11,825 nt of DNA. It comes from Chrysochromulina parva. Taxonomy: Eukaryota > Haptophyta > Prymnesiales > Chrysochromulinaceae. Positions 6,301 through 11,825 of this stretch are shown one piece after another. The first letter of the stretch is position 1, and each line of letters opens with the position of its first letter. The notes under the pieces were generated by a model. It did no database searches. It was not told the DNA's origin and saw only the letters and a program-made list of their open reading frames with translations. Location of the stretch: contig PJAB01001858.1 in the NCBI GenBank assembly GCA_002887195.1, positions 1 through 11,825 of the forward strand. The letters run 5' to 3'. The position numbers and the translations under genes are program-made.

Positions 6301-8390
6301 AGCCACTGATAGCCACTGATGACCACATGCGCTCACTACGACGCTGCGCATCGTTCCAGGCAACAACCTCGTGTGCAACGTGCATGGCGTGCGAGCGGAG
6401 TTTCTCGCGATTGGAGCCGCCGCTGCGGAGCGCTCTCGCGCCCAGAACGGCGCCCAGGTAGATCTCGGTGTCGGAGATACGGCTTGGCCGGGCGGCGCTT
6501 ATTTCCTTGGCAAGGCGATGTTCACCAAGGGCTATCGTGAGTCGATGCCTCCTCGGATGCATGCTGATTGCATGCTGATTGCATGCTGATTGCATGCTAA
6601 TGGCATGTTGATTGCATGACCAAGGGCTATCGTGAATGCCTCCTCGGATGCATGCTGAGGGCAATCAATGCTGAGTGCATGCTGAGTGCATTCCGATTGC
6701 CTACCTCATCAGGCGAGTTGATCGAGGCCCTCGTCGCATACCGCGATGCGAGCGGAGAGACCACCAGGGCCAGCCCACGCACGAGCACCACGAGCACTAC
6801 CGGCATCAGCTTCGGCATCGTCAGCGGCGGCGGCAGCAGCAGCGACGGCAGCAGCAGCAGCGGCAGCAGCAGCAGCAGCGACGGCAACCCAGCGGCTCTA
6901 TCCGACTGTGAACTCCTACCTGTGAACTCCGACTGTGAACTCCTGCCTCACGTGGACACATTCGGCTCCGGCCCCGACTATGACGCCATCGTCGCGCGCG
7001 TCGATACGGAGCAGCTGCCCATCGATGTACGTGGATTGCCACTGATGACCTGCCTTGCATGCAAGTGCTCAGCGCACGGCGCCCATCTCTCGGGGTGTCG
7101 ACACGGAGCAGCTGCCCATCGATGTAACCCCCCGGCATCGATCATGCGCGCCACCCGACGAGCATGCATGTGCTCATCACGGCGCGCCACGTCCCTTGTG
7201 CTCATCACGGCGCGCCACGTCCCTTGGTTCCCCACAGGTGCACCCCGGCATCGATCATGCGCACCCGACGATGCACGGCTATCGCGTCTTCGTCAACCCG
7301 TCCACCTCGGACGTCCTCTGCACCGCCACTGCCGAGGCGCTCGCGATGGGCAAGAAGGTGAGTGCACTCTGATGACCTCTGATGACCTCTGATGACCTCT
7401 GATGACCTCTGGATGACCTCTCAAGAAGGTGAGTGCACTCTGATGACCTCTGATGACCTCTGATGACCTCTGATGACCTCTGATGACCTCTGATGACCTC
7501 TGAGTGACCTCTGATGACCTCTGATGACCTCTGATGACCTCTGATGACCTCTGATGACCTCTGATGACCTCTGGATGACCTCTGATGACCGCTGATCGCC
7601 ACTCGATTGCGCGTGATCTCGTCTGATCACCTCTGATCTCGTCTGATCTCGCGTTGCATCGGCAGGTGCTCATCCCAGACCACCCGTCCAACACCTTCTT
7701 CCGCCAGTTCTCGAACTGCATCATGTACGTGCCGCCCCTAATTTGGAACGAGCTCGTGCCTCGCGACGCGCTCGCATGCATGTGCTCACCACGGCGCCAT
7801 TCCTTCCCCACAGGTACACGGACCCAAAGGAGCTCGTGCCGCTGCTCCGCGAGGCGCTCTCCACCGAGCCGCAGCCACTCTCGCCCATCGAACAGGTCCC
7901 TGATGAGCACTGATGGCCCCTGATGGCCACTGATGGCCACTGATGGCCACTGATGACCCCTGATGACCGCTGATGACCGCTGATGGCCACTGATGGCCTC
8001 TAATGACCCTTGATTACCCCTCTCGCCCATGGAGCAGTACCGACTCTCGTGGGATGCCGCCTCCGAACGGCTCCTCGACGCGGCTGCCCTACCGCTCGGC
8101 ACGCCACGCACCCGAGATTCTATCTCCTCCTCGCTCTGCTACTACACGCACTACGCGATGGGTGTGCAGCCCGTCCTCGACGTCTTCTACATGCATGCTG
8201 ATTGCCTGCTGATTGCCACCTGACTGCCACCTGATTGCCTGCCTCATCAGGTGTGCAGCCCGTCTTCGACGTCTTCCGCACCGTCACCGGCGCACCGCCC
8301 GTCGTGCCTTGGGGGGAGCGCGCAAAGCACTGGCGCACCTTCGGCCGCGTCGCTGACGAAGTTGACGAAGTCGGGCGCAGGGAGCGCTGA
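3320..8390 (+). CDS. DGD1: Digalactosyldiacylglycerol synthase (DGD1-type), 15 exons, 942 aa
   Basis: Transfers galactose from UDP-Gal to MGDG, giving DGDG, a plastid membrane lipid (GT4-type glycosyltransferase). Exons: 3320-4045, 4251-4338, 4462-4914, 5078-5191, 5385-5418, 5581-5643, 5730-5962, 6093-6194, 6360-6536, 6713-7026, 7238-7357, 7666-7724, 7814-7895, 8038-8161, 8251-8390. All introns are GT-AG, and 2829 nt give an unbroken frame. Residues 1-18 look like a signal peptide, with Trp19 next, fitting bipartite plastid targeting. A charged coiled coil spans ~125-319, where plant DGD1 also has an N-terminal extension. The catalytic part starts at [11 protein letters not shown] (~412-423). 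DGD hallmarks are [12 protein letters not shown] (527-538), HTNY (553-556), CNVHGV (610-615), [27 protein letters not shown] (788-807; D793/E801 at EX7E positions) and DHPSN (813-817). Oddities: a Ser/Gly-rich insert at ~678-742, and 942 residues against ~808 in Arabidopsis. ATG 3320 is the first Met in frame. Confidence 0.93.
4046..4250 (+). other. DGD1 intron 1 (205 bp)
   Basis: Donor GTGTGC, acceptor CTCATCAG, phase 0. It starts with an AGATCACACC array (4059-4093). A partial copy of the exon 2 start, GCGATCCTTCGATTCATGGG, lies near 4169-4188, preceded by its own CCCAG. TGATGACCTC-type units follow, then the module TGATTGCCTCCCTCATCAG (4232-4250). Confidence 0.88.
4339..4461 (+). other. 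DGD1 intron 2 (123 bp)
   Basis: Donor GTGCAT, acceptor CATCAG, phase 1. It contains TGATTGCATGC units and a complete extra 3' splice module (4358-4376). That module is followed by a 31-bp identical copy of the exon 3 start (4377-4407 = 4462-4492). The intron therefore has two near-identical acceptors 85 bp apart. Confidence 0.9.
4915..5077 (+). other. DGD1 intron 3 (163 bp)
   Basis: Donor GTGAGA, acceptor CGCACAG, phase 1. It contains GAGCGCCGTCCTGAGCGCC twice (4918-4936 and 4973-4991) and the module TGCTCACCACGGCGCCCT twice (from about 5022 and 5045). Confidence 0.88.
5192..5384 (+). other. DGD1 intron 4 (193 bp)
   Basis: Donor GTATGC, acceptor TTCCACAG, phase 1. The body is a 10-bp array of TGATGACCNC/TAATGACCNC units (about 5208-5330). 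It ends in the GCATGCACGTGCTCACCACG module (5338 onward). No exon-edge copy was seen. Confidence 0.88.
5419..5580 (+). other. DGD1 intron 5 (162 bp)
   Basis: Donor GTACGC, acceptor CCCCACAG, phase 2. It holds TGAGTCCATGC/TGAGTGCATG units, then TGATTGCCTCCCTCATCGG with the acceptor AG changed. Next, at 5501-5536, is an uninterrupted copy of the exon 5/exon 6 junction ([11 protein letters not shown]). The GCATGCAAGTGCTCACCACG module follows (5538-5580). Confidence 0.88.
5644..5729 (+). other. DGD1 intron 6 (86 bp)
   Basis: Donor GTACGC, acceptor CTCATTAG, phase 2. The shortest intron. Its first ten bases GTACGCCGCG nearly match the exon 7 start GTACCCCGCG. The rest is TGATTGC words and two variants of the CTCATCAG-type module (5668-5685, 5711-5729). 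Confidence 0.88.
5963..6092 (+). other. DGD1 intron 7 (130 bp)
   Basis: Donor GTGCGC, acceptor CTCATCAG, phase 1. Mostly TGATGGCCTC/TAATGACCTC 10-bp units from about 5970 to 6070, then TGATTGTCGATCTCATCAG. Confidence 0.88.
6195..6359 (+). other. DGD1 intron 8 (165 bp)
   Basis: Donor GTGCAT, acceptor CGTTCCAG, phase 1. A 31-bp copy of the exon 8 end is at 6255-6285 (2 mismatches to 6164-6194), including its CCAG/GTG edge. A third, short, degenerate copy (ACGCTGCGCATCGTTCCAG) forms the real acceptor. Confidence 0.88.
6537..6712 (+). other. DGD1 intron 9 (176 bp)
   Basis: Donor GTGAGT, acceptor CTCATCAG, phase 1. It has TGATTGCATGC units. A copy of the exon 9 end and donor, ACCAAGGGCTATCGTGA, is at 6619-6635 (identical to 6524-6540), so a second donor-like GTGA lies 95 bp downstream. 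Confidence 0.88.
6820..6886 (+). repeat. GGC/AGC trinucleotide repeat coding Ser/Gly run in DGD1
   Basis: Interrupted AGC/GGC codons in exon 10 encode [21 protein letters not shown] (split as SGGGSSSDG and [12 protein letters not shown]). A duplicated SDCELLP follows. The frame stays open, so it is probably a translated linker in the glycosyltransferase domain, although a retained or alternative intron is possible. Confidence 0.8.
7027..7237 (+). other. DGD1 intron 10 (211 bp)
   Basis: Donor GTACGT, acceptor CCCCACAG, phase 0. After a TGCTCAGCGCACGGCGCCC module, a copy of the exon 10 end (7097-7126, 29/30 to 7000-7029) runs directly into a copy of the exon 11 start (7130-7149 = 7243-7262). 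Then come two copies of a TGCTCATCACGGCGCGCC module and the acceptor. Confidence 0.9.
7358..7665 (+). other. DGD1 intron 11 (308 bp)
   Basis: Donor GTGAGT, acceptor CATCGGCAG, phase 0. The longest intron, mainly about twenty TGATGACCTC units. The exon 11 end with donor (CAAGAAGGTGAGTGCACTC) recurs at 7422-7440, 71 bp downstream of 7351-7369. Degenerate TGATCTCGTC-type units fill the 3' end. Confidence 0.9.
7725..7813 (+). other. DGD1 intron 12 (89 bp)
   Basis: Donor GTACGT, acceptor CCCCACAG, phase 2. The 5' half is a diverged copy of the exon 13 start (GAGCTCGTGCC at 7750-7760 and 7830-7840; CGCGCTC/AGGCGCTC also shared). The 3' half is the TGCTCACCACGGCGCC module (7774-7813). Confidence 0.88.
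7896..8037 (+). other. DGD1 intron 13 (142 bp)
   Basis: Donor GTCCCT, acceptor GGAGCAG, phase 0. The body is a TGATGGCCAC/TGATGACCGC 10-bp array. The acceptor is supplied by a copy of the exon 13 end (CTCTCGCCCATGGAGCAG at 8020-8037, 16/18 to 7878-7895). Confidence 0.88.
8162..8250 (+). other. DGD1 intron 14 (89 bp)
   Basis: Donor GTGTGC, acceptor CTCATCAG, phase 1. It begins with a 26-bp copy of the exon 15 start (8162-8187 against 8251-8276, one mismatch). TGATTGCC words and the CTCATCAG module follow. The cleanest case of a target-duplication-flanked insertion. Confidence 0.92.
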
Positions 8391-8946
8391 TCTCAGACGG
8401 CGCGAGGACGAAACTGGACGAAACTGGACGGCGCGTCGACGAACCCTTCGGTCGCTAGAAGCAAAGTCTCCGCAATCCATACTATGGCCCGCGCGCCCAC
8501 ACAGGACGCTTGAGACTGGACAGGTGGCATGTTTTTCGTCCAGTTTCGTCCAGTTTCGTCACTGAGACTGGACAGGTGACATGTACCGGGCTACCGGCGC
8601 CCCCTGGGGCATCACGTTCACATATCCGGGTATACCCCCGCGCGGGTCCTGGTGTACATGTTAGCAGCAGAGAACGGCCATATCTCGCTCCCCGTAACGT
8701 ACGAGAACGAGCAGACCTCTCGGAGTACTGGGACTCCGGCTCTGTAGTGTTTACCCTGTGACACCGTAGACACTCGATCACTCGTACCACTGTTTAATGG
8801 TTTGAACCACCTTCCCGGAATAGAAACACCCCTTTTTTCCGGTGTGCGTCGAGGCGAGGAAGTGTCGGGGGGTAATCGACATGTCGGGGAAATCATTTTC
8901 GCGGGCCGTTTCGTCAAAGCGTCGAACCACGTTCGCAATCAAGCTA
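8391..8946. other. Intergenic region: DGD1 3' side and upstream of the small membrane protein
   Basis: No gene supported. It contains the inverted repeat at 8407-8560 and a 22-bp direct repeat TGAGACTGGACAGGTG(G/A)CATGT (8511-8532, 8563-8584). The rest is unique sequence that must include the 5' region of the next gene. An ATG at 8881 is in frame with the one at 8947. Confidence 0.5.
8407..8560. repeat. 24-bp perfect inverted repeat, 106-bp spacer
   Basis: The left arm at 8407-8430 (GACGAAACTGGACGAAACTG plus GACG) and the right arm at 8537-8560 are exact reverse complements. Each arm is itself two CGAAACTGGA units. It lies 17 bp after the DGD1 stop, so DGD1 transcripts could fold it into a long-stem hairpin. 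It could also be the ends of a small non-autonomous element; no target-site duplication was recognised. Confidence 0.85.
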
Positions 8947-9567
8947 ATGGCGAATCCACCCAAGGTATCCGTCCTCGCCGCTCTTGTGCTGTCGCTCAGC
9001 ACCGCGAGCGCCCTGACTTCTCGCCCCGTGATCAATCGCCGGCCGGCCTCGCACTGCCGAGCGCTCGCGCCGCTGCTCCTGCTGGACGACGGTGCGGAGG
9101 AGGAGGAGGAGGAGGCGCCGTGGCCCCGCGACGAGGCGGAGGACCTGGACACCGCCTTCCAGAGGCTGCGTCTCGAGGGCCTGGCGTCCGAATGGTGGTC
9201 CGACTTGCGGCTGGAAGCGCTCGAGGGGCTGCCGGTCACGACCGAGGGGCACGAACGATGGTGGCAGCAGCGGTTCGCACGGGACTTTGCCAGTGCGTCC
9301 GTGGCCGTCCTCGTCTTCCTGTCCGTCCTGAAGCTCTACCTGCTGCAGACGGGCGGAGGCCTCGTGATCGTGCCGATGGGCGAGGGCGGGCTGATCAACG
9401 TCTACAACTTCGAGGAGCTCAAGCATCTCGAGCCTTCTCATCTGCTCAAGCTCGGCATACCCGCCGCCACGCCCCCGCCACCGGCGGCGGGCGCGGTGCG
9501 CCCGATCTTGCGCTTCGGCCAGCTGCTGCTGCTGAGCGCCCATGAGGATGTGCTGCCGCCCGCGTGA
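8947..9567 (+). CDS. Small secreted or plastid-targeted single-pass membrane protein, unknown function
   Basis: 206 residues, single exon, from ATG 8947 to TGA 9565-9567. I chose 8947 over the in-frame ATG at 8881 because it starts directly on a signal-peptide-like segment, MANPPKVSVLAALVLSLSTASA, followed by LTSRP. The region after it is basic and Ser/Arg-containing, as in transit peptides of complex plastids. An acidic stretch of six Glu follows at ~50. Next are a soluble part with WWSDLRLEALEGLP and ERWWQQRFARDF, a hydrophobic span FASASVAVLVFLSVLKLYLL at ~116-135, and a GGGLVIVPMGEGGLINVYNF segment. The C-terminus is Pro/Ala- then Leu-rich. No family recognised. Targeting is inferred from the N-terminus only. 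Confidence 0.65.
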   Translation: MANPPKVSVLAALVLSLSTASALTSRPVINRRPASHCRALAPLLLLDDGAEEEEEEAPWPRDEAEDLDTAFQRLRLEGLASEWWSDLRLEALEGLPVTTEGHERWWQQRFARDFASASVAVLVFLSVLKLYLLQTGGGLVIVPMGEGGLINVYNFEELKHLEPSHLLKLGIPAATPPPPAAGAVRPILRFGQLLLLSAHEDVLPPA

Positions 9568-9972
9568 GAGGCGGCGGCGGCGCAGCAGCAGCAGCGCGCG
9601 GGGCGGCTTCGAGGGGCCATCGGACAGTCACCTCTGTACCATTCCGTCGGACGTGTGCCACGTTCCCCCGTCCGATGATGTAAATGTTTTCGCCCTGCAC
9701 TGGAGTTTGGCCATGTGTGATTAGTCTCAACCCATCGGCATCACCGCTGCGCAAATCTGTGAGTTGTTGTAGTGTAAGTGTTGTCGTAATTCCTCCTTAG
9801 ACCTTACAACTATCAACTTTACAAGTAAGCCGCATGGTACGAGCCGACAACTCGTTCACATGAACACAACACACACCCCTTTCCACTTCATACGGGAAAC
9901 GGAGCATGCGCCATGTCGCTAACATTTACTTACATCTCCACCGCCATCCAAGCCGCCGACGCCCAAACCATC
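9568..9972. other. Convergent intergenic region, left part
   Basis: No supported gene. GCN/AGC-rich sequence just after the stop (9568-9610) gives way to unique, less GC-rich DNA. A 36-codon ORF (9913-10023, +) is too short to trust. The 3' UTR and poly(A) site of the membrane-protein gene should be here, but no signal was recognised. Confidence 0.45.
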
Positions 9973-10143
9973 CTACTGCTGCTTGAAGGACTTGGACGCC
10001 CTGTTTTTGTGATTGATGCCTAAAGATCCGTCCGGTTCAGCGGGGATGCGGATGGGCAATCCCCGCCAATCGACGACGTACACACTCACGGTACCGTAAT
10101 ACAGGTTTCGGCCACACACATAATGGCCACACACAGATCTCAT
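9973..10143 (-). CDS. Possible small ORF, 56 aa, unknown
   Basis: Minus-strand ATG at 10143-10141 to TAG at 9975-9973. The protein includes HYVCGRNLYYGTVSVYVVDW and IPAEPDGSLGINHK, less low-complexity than other chance frames here. It might be a small gene, an exon, or a decayed piece of a mobile element. No family recognised and no splice context is clear. Confidence 0.2.
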   Translation of the reverse strand: MRSVCGHYVCGRNLYYGTVSVYVVDWRGLPIRIPAEPDGSLGINHKNRASKSFKQQ

Positions 10144-10453
10144 CTCGGCTCAGCCCGGGGAACTCTCCCCCCTGGCTCACTGGCTCCGCTGTGGCGATCC
10201 CCCGGTTCACTGGCTCCGGCTATGGGTAACGCCACAGCCCCCACTGACGCATGCCCGTCATCACTGCTGTTCTCTGCACGGCTTCCAGCACCTGCTGCTC
10301 TGCTCCCCCCTTTGCTCCCCCCCCGTGCTCCCCCCACCATGCTCCCCCGTGGTCACCCCTGGTGCACTTATTCCATGGAATCGAAGGCCTGCAAGGAGGT
10401 ACTTTGCGCGTGACCGCTTGGTCCTTGGTCGTTGGCAAAGGCTTTCCATGCTA
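10144..10453. other. C-rich intergenic region before the 3' end of the minus-strand gene
   Basis: No supported gene. It contains a tandem-like pair TCACTGGCTCCG (about 10177 and 10209) and a C-rich stretch of repeated GCTCCCC words (about 10299-10350). It probably holds the 3' UTR of the minus-strand gene. Confidence 0.45.
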
Positions 10454-11825
10454 TCATGTCCAAGCGATCCGAACATGGTATCCCGCCGGCTCGTGCTGAA
10501 GAGCGCTTCCCTTCATCCCCAGCTCTGCGTGGACCGTCGCTCCCATTTCTGAGATCCCCCGCTCCCAGCTCATCCCTCCAGGAGTGTGAGCAGCGTCCCC
10601 GCCGATGTCGAAGGCATTCGCGCCAACGGCTGTTTGCTGTGCAGTGACTGGCAGCATCTGGCAGATGCTGATGACTTTCGTCACAGTCGTCACAGTCGTG
10701 CAACTCATGAGCTCGGTGTTGGCAGCATTGATCACGGGGTGGGGCTCACTGGGTGTTATTGCGTGGACACGGGACTTGTACCCTCGGCGCACCCTGCATA
10801 AGTAGAACGCAATGGCGAGAACACAGACGCCGGCCACAACAGAGATGACGATGACTGTCTGCGTGCTCGTGGCCATCTGAATGCTGCCGAGATTTGAGAG
10901 AACGTCGTCGAGGGCGGAGCCCGATGGCGAAGAAGGCGGCGGTGGTGCGACGACCATTGGCACGGCAACGTTCTCAGCGACGGTGATGGCAGGCGCCTGC
11001 GTCACCGTCACGGCGAGGGCCACCGAGAGCGCCTCGGGAGGCTGCGACGTGAGGGCAGTCGCGGCCGCCAGCACCGTGGCCGCGAGGCTGGCAGTCGGAA
11101 CGTTCGGTGCCGTGCCCGCGGGAGGGTTGGGCACTGTGATCAGCGCCTGTACATTCACCGACGCGGATGAGATGAGGAGGCGGAGCTGGCACGGATCGAA
11201 GCATTCGAGGAGTGAGCGGAAATTGGCGTCCAGGTTGGCGAGCGCACTCGAGCCTGGAGCAAAGTCGTTGACGTCGCCTGCGACCTGCAAGTTGATCGTG
11301 ATCACGGTGGCCTGCACCTGGACGACTGCCTGGCCCGCCGAGACGGGCGCGAAGGGTGGCACCGCCGGTGAGGGTGGCAGCAGCGGAGGCGTAGGCGGAC
11401 GCGGCGGACTCGGCGGCGGTGGCAAACTCAATGGCATTGACGGGGGTGGTCCCAGCGGCAAGACTACGGTCCCGGCAACGGATGGAGAGGGCGAGGGCTG
11501 CGGGGGCGACGGCGACGGCGGCGGCGGCGACGGCGGCGGCGGCGACGACGGCGGGGACGGCATCGGTGCGCCCCCGGGAGGGAATGGCGGCGAGGACGGC
11601 GGCGAGGACGGCGGCGAGGACGGCGGCAACGGGGGCGGGGGTGGCGAGGGCGAGGGCGGCGGCGGCGAGGGCGAGGGCGGCGAGGGCGAGGGCGGCGGAG
11701 GGGATGGCGCAGGCGGCGGCGCCGGTGGGGGGGAGGGCGAGGGCGGCGGTGGCGGGGACGGCGACGGCGGCGGCGACGGCGGCGACGGCGCGCCGAAGGG
11801 AGGGTATGGCGGCAAGGGCGGTGGA
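10454..11825 (-). CDS. Pro/Ser-rich cell-surface protein with one transmembrane span, 5'-partial
   Basis: The minus-strand frame is open to the right window edge and stops at TGA (10456-10454), so the N-terminus, including any signal peptide, is missing. At least 456 residues are seen. About the first 160 are SPPPP/SPSPP repeats, typical of hydroxyproline-rich, O-glycosylated algal wall or surface proteins. A folded region follows from about VVQVQATVITINLQVAGDVNDF through ECFDPCQLRLLISSASVNVQALI to ALSVALAVTVTQAPAITV. This pattern is seen in many algal surface proteins, but I cannot name the family. A second PPPPSSP linker leads to a span TVIVISVVAGVCVLAIAFYLC (~320-341), then RVRRG and a ~110-residue tail. 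The positive-inside rule puts the Pro-rich part outside. No intron is needed. Confidence 0.78.
   Translation of the reverse strand, partial: PPPLPPYPPFGAPSPPSPPPSPSPPPPPSPSPPPAPPPAPSPPPPSPSPPSPSPPPPSPSPPPPPLPPSSPPSSPPSSPPFPPGGAPMPSPPSSPPPPSPPPPSPSPPQPSPSPSVAGTVVLPLGPPPSMPLSLPPPPSPPRPPTPPLLPPSPAVPPFAPVSAGQAVVQVQATVITINLQVAGDVNDFAPGSSALANLDANFRSLLECFDPCQLRLLISSASVNVQALITVPNPPAGTAPNVPTASLAATVLAAATALTSQPPEALSVALAVTVTQAPAITVAENVAVPMVVAPPPPSSPSGSALDDVLSNLGSIQMATSTQTVIVISVVAGVCVLAIAFYLCRVRRGYKSRVHAITPSEPHPVINAANTELMSCTTVTTVTKVISICQMLPVTAQQTAVGANAFDIGGDAAHTPGGMSWERGISEMGATVHAELGMKGSALQHEPAGYHVRIAWT
11440..11825. repeat. G-rich/C-rich low-complexity tract coding the SPPPP region
   Basis: Plus strand is nearly pure GGCGGCGAGGGCGACGGC-like sequence, which is the template strand of the Pro/Ser codons. 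Dense GGG runs (for example 11631-11645) give G-quadruplex potential on the plus strand. Such tracts are prone to length variation and assembly error. Confidence 0.8.

Noticed and set aside
6713..7392. Separate 258-residue gene spanning exon 10
   Set aside because: It is DGD1 exon 10 read through the intron 10 donor into intron sequence. DGD hallmarks continue only when the GT-AG intron is removed.
7369..7590. CRISPR-like or box C/D snoRNA array (TGATGA and CTGA words)
   Set aside because: The units are 10 bp with no unique spacers, so it is not CRISPR. TGATGA/CTGA resemble C and D boxes, but they are only a few bases apart with no guide region, so snoRNAs are not supported.
7293..8111. 272-residue minus-strand ORF rich in [10 protein letters not shown] repeats
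   Set aside because: It is the reverse translation of the TGATGACCTC intron arrays plus antisense of DGD1 exons. A 10-bp repeat cycles through all frames and yields this spurious peptide.
8842..8946. N-terminal extension of the small membrane protein to 8842 or 8881
   Set aside because: 8842 is GTG, unlikely as a eukaryotic start. ATG 8881 is possible, but 8947 puts a signal peptide exactly at the N-terminus.
10123..10413. 96-residue plus-strand ORF (Pro/Leu-rich)
   Set aside because: Low complexity from GCTCCCC words. It has no domain and overlaps the probable 3' UTR of the minus-strand gene.

Overview
This is nuclear DNA from a eukaryote, most likely a GC-rich alga with a secondary plastid. 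A haptophyte fits best, but a pelagophyte or related stramenopile is possible. The case rests on a spliced, plant-type galactolipid synthase gene with a signal-peptide-like presequence, a BspA-type leucine-rich-repeat gene, a Pro/Ser-rich membrane protein of a style common in such algae, and many short, repeat-filled introns. No rRNA, tRNA, CRISPR array or prokaryotic operon signal was seen.

Layout, left to right. (1) A 5'-truncated LRR gene (3-1136, +) with nine full 23-residue repeats, followed by a 365/332-bp tandem duplication of its 3' flank (1113-1477 and 1481-1812). (2) A gene ending in a complete potato-inhibitor-I serine protease inhibitor domain (1936-2888, +). The domain is cut twice by array-like insertions, each flanked by a direct duplication of coding sequence. 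(3) The centrepiece is a 15-exon digalactosyldiacylglycerol synthase gene (3320-8390, +). Its exons join in frame with GT-AG borders throughout into a 942-residue protein. (4) A 3' region with a 24-bp perfect inverted repeat. (5) A single-exon gene for a small secreted or plastid-targeted, single-pass membrane protein (8947-9567, +). (6) A mostly empty convergent intergenic region. (7) A 5'-truncated gene on the minus strand (10454-11825) for a Pro/Ser-rich cell-surface protein with one membrane span.

The most unusual signal is how the introns are built. In at least ten of the fourteen DGD1 introns, a 10-30 bp piece of the neighbouring exon edge is repeated inside the intron. Two recurring 3'-end modules are shared by unrelated introns: one ends in ...CCCACAG (introns 3, 4, 5, 10, 12) and one in ...CTCATCAG (introns 1, 2, 6, 7, 9, 14). 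The interiors are 10-bp arrays built on CTGATGACC-like or CTGATTGC-like words that carry the branch-point-like core CTRAY. The inhibitor gene carries the same kind of insertion, but its second insertion has no AG acceptor at all. Together these suggest recent, ongoing intron gain by introner-like insertion or duplication, caught at different stages in neighbouring genes.

The genes are not an operon and share no obvious pathway. DGD1 makes a plastid membrane lipid. The LRR, Pro/Ser-rich and inhibitor proteins look like cell-surface or secreted accessory products.
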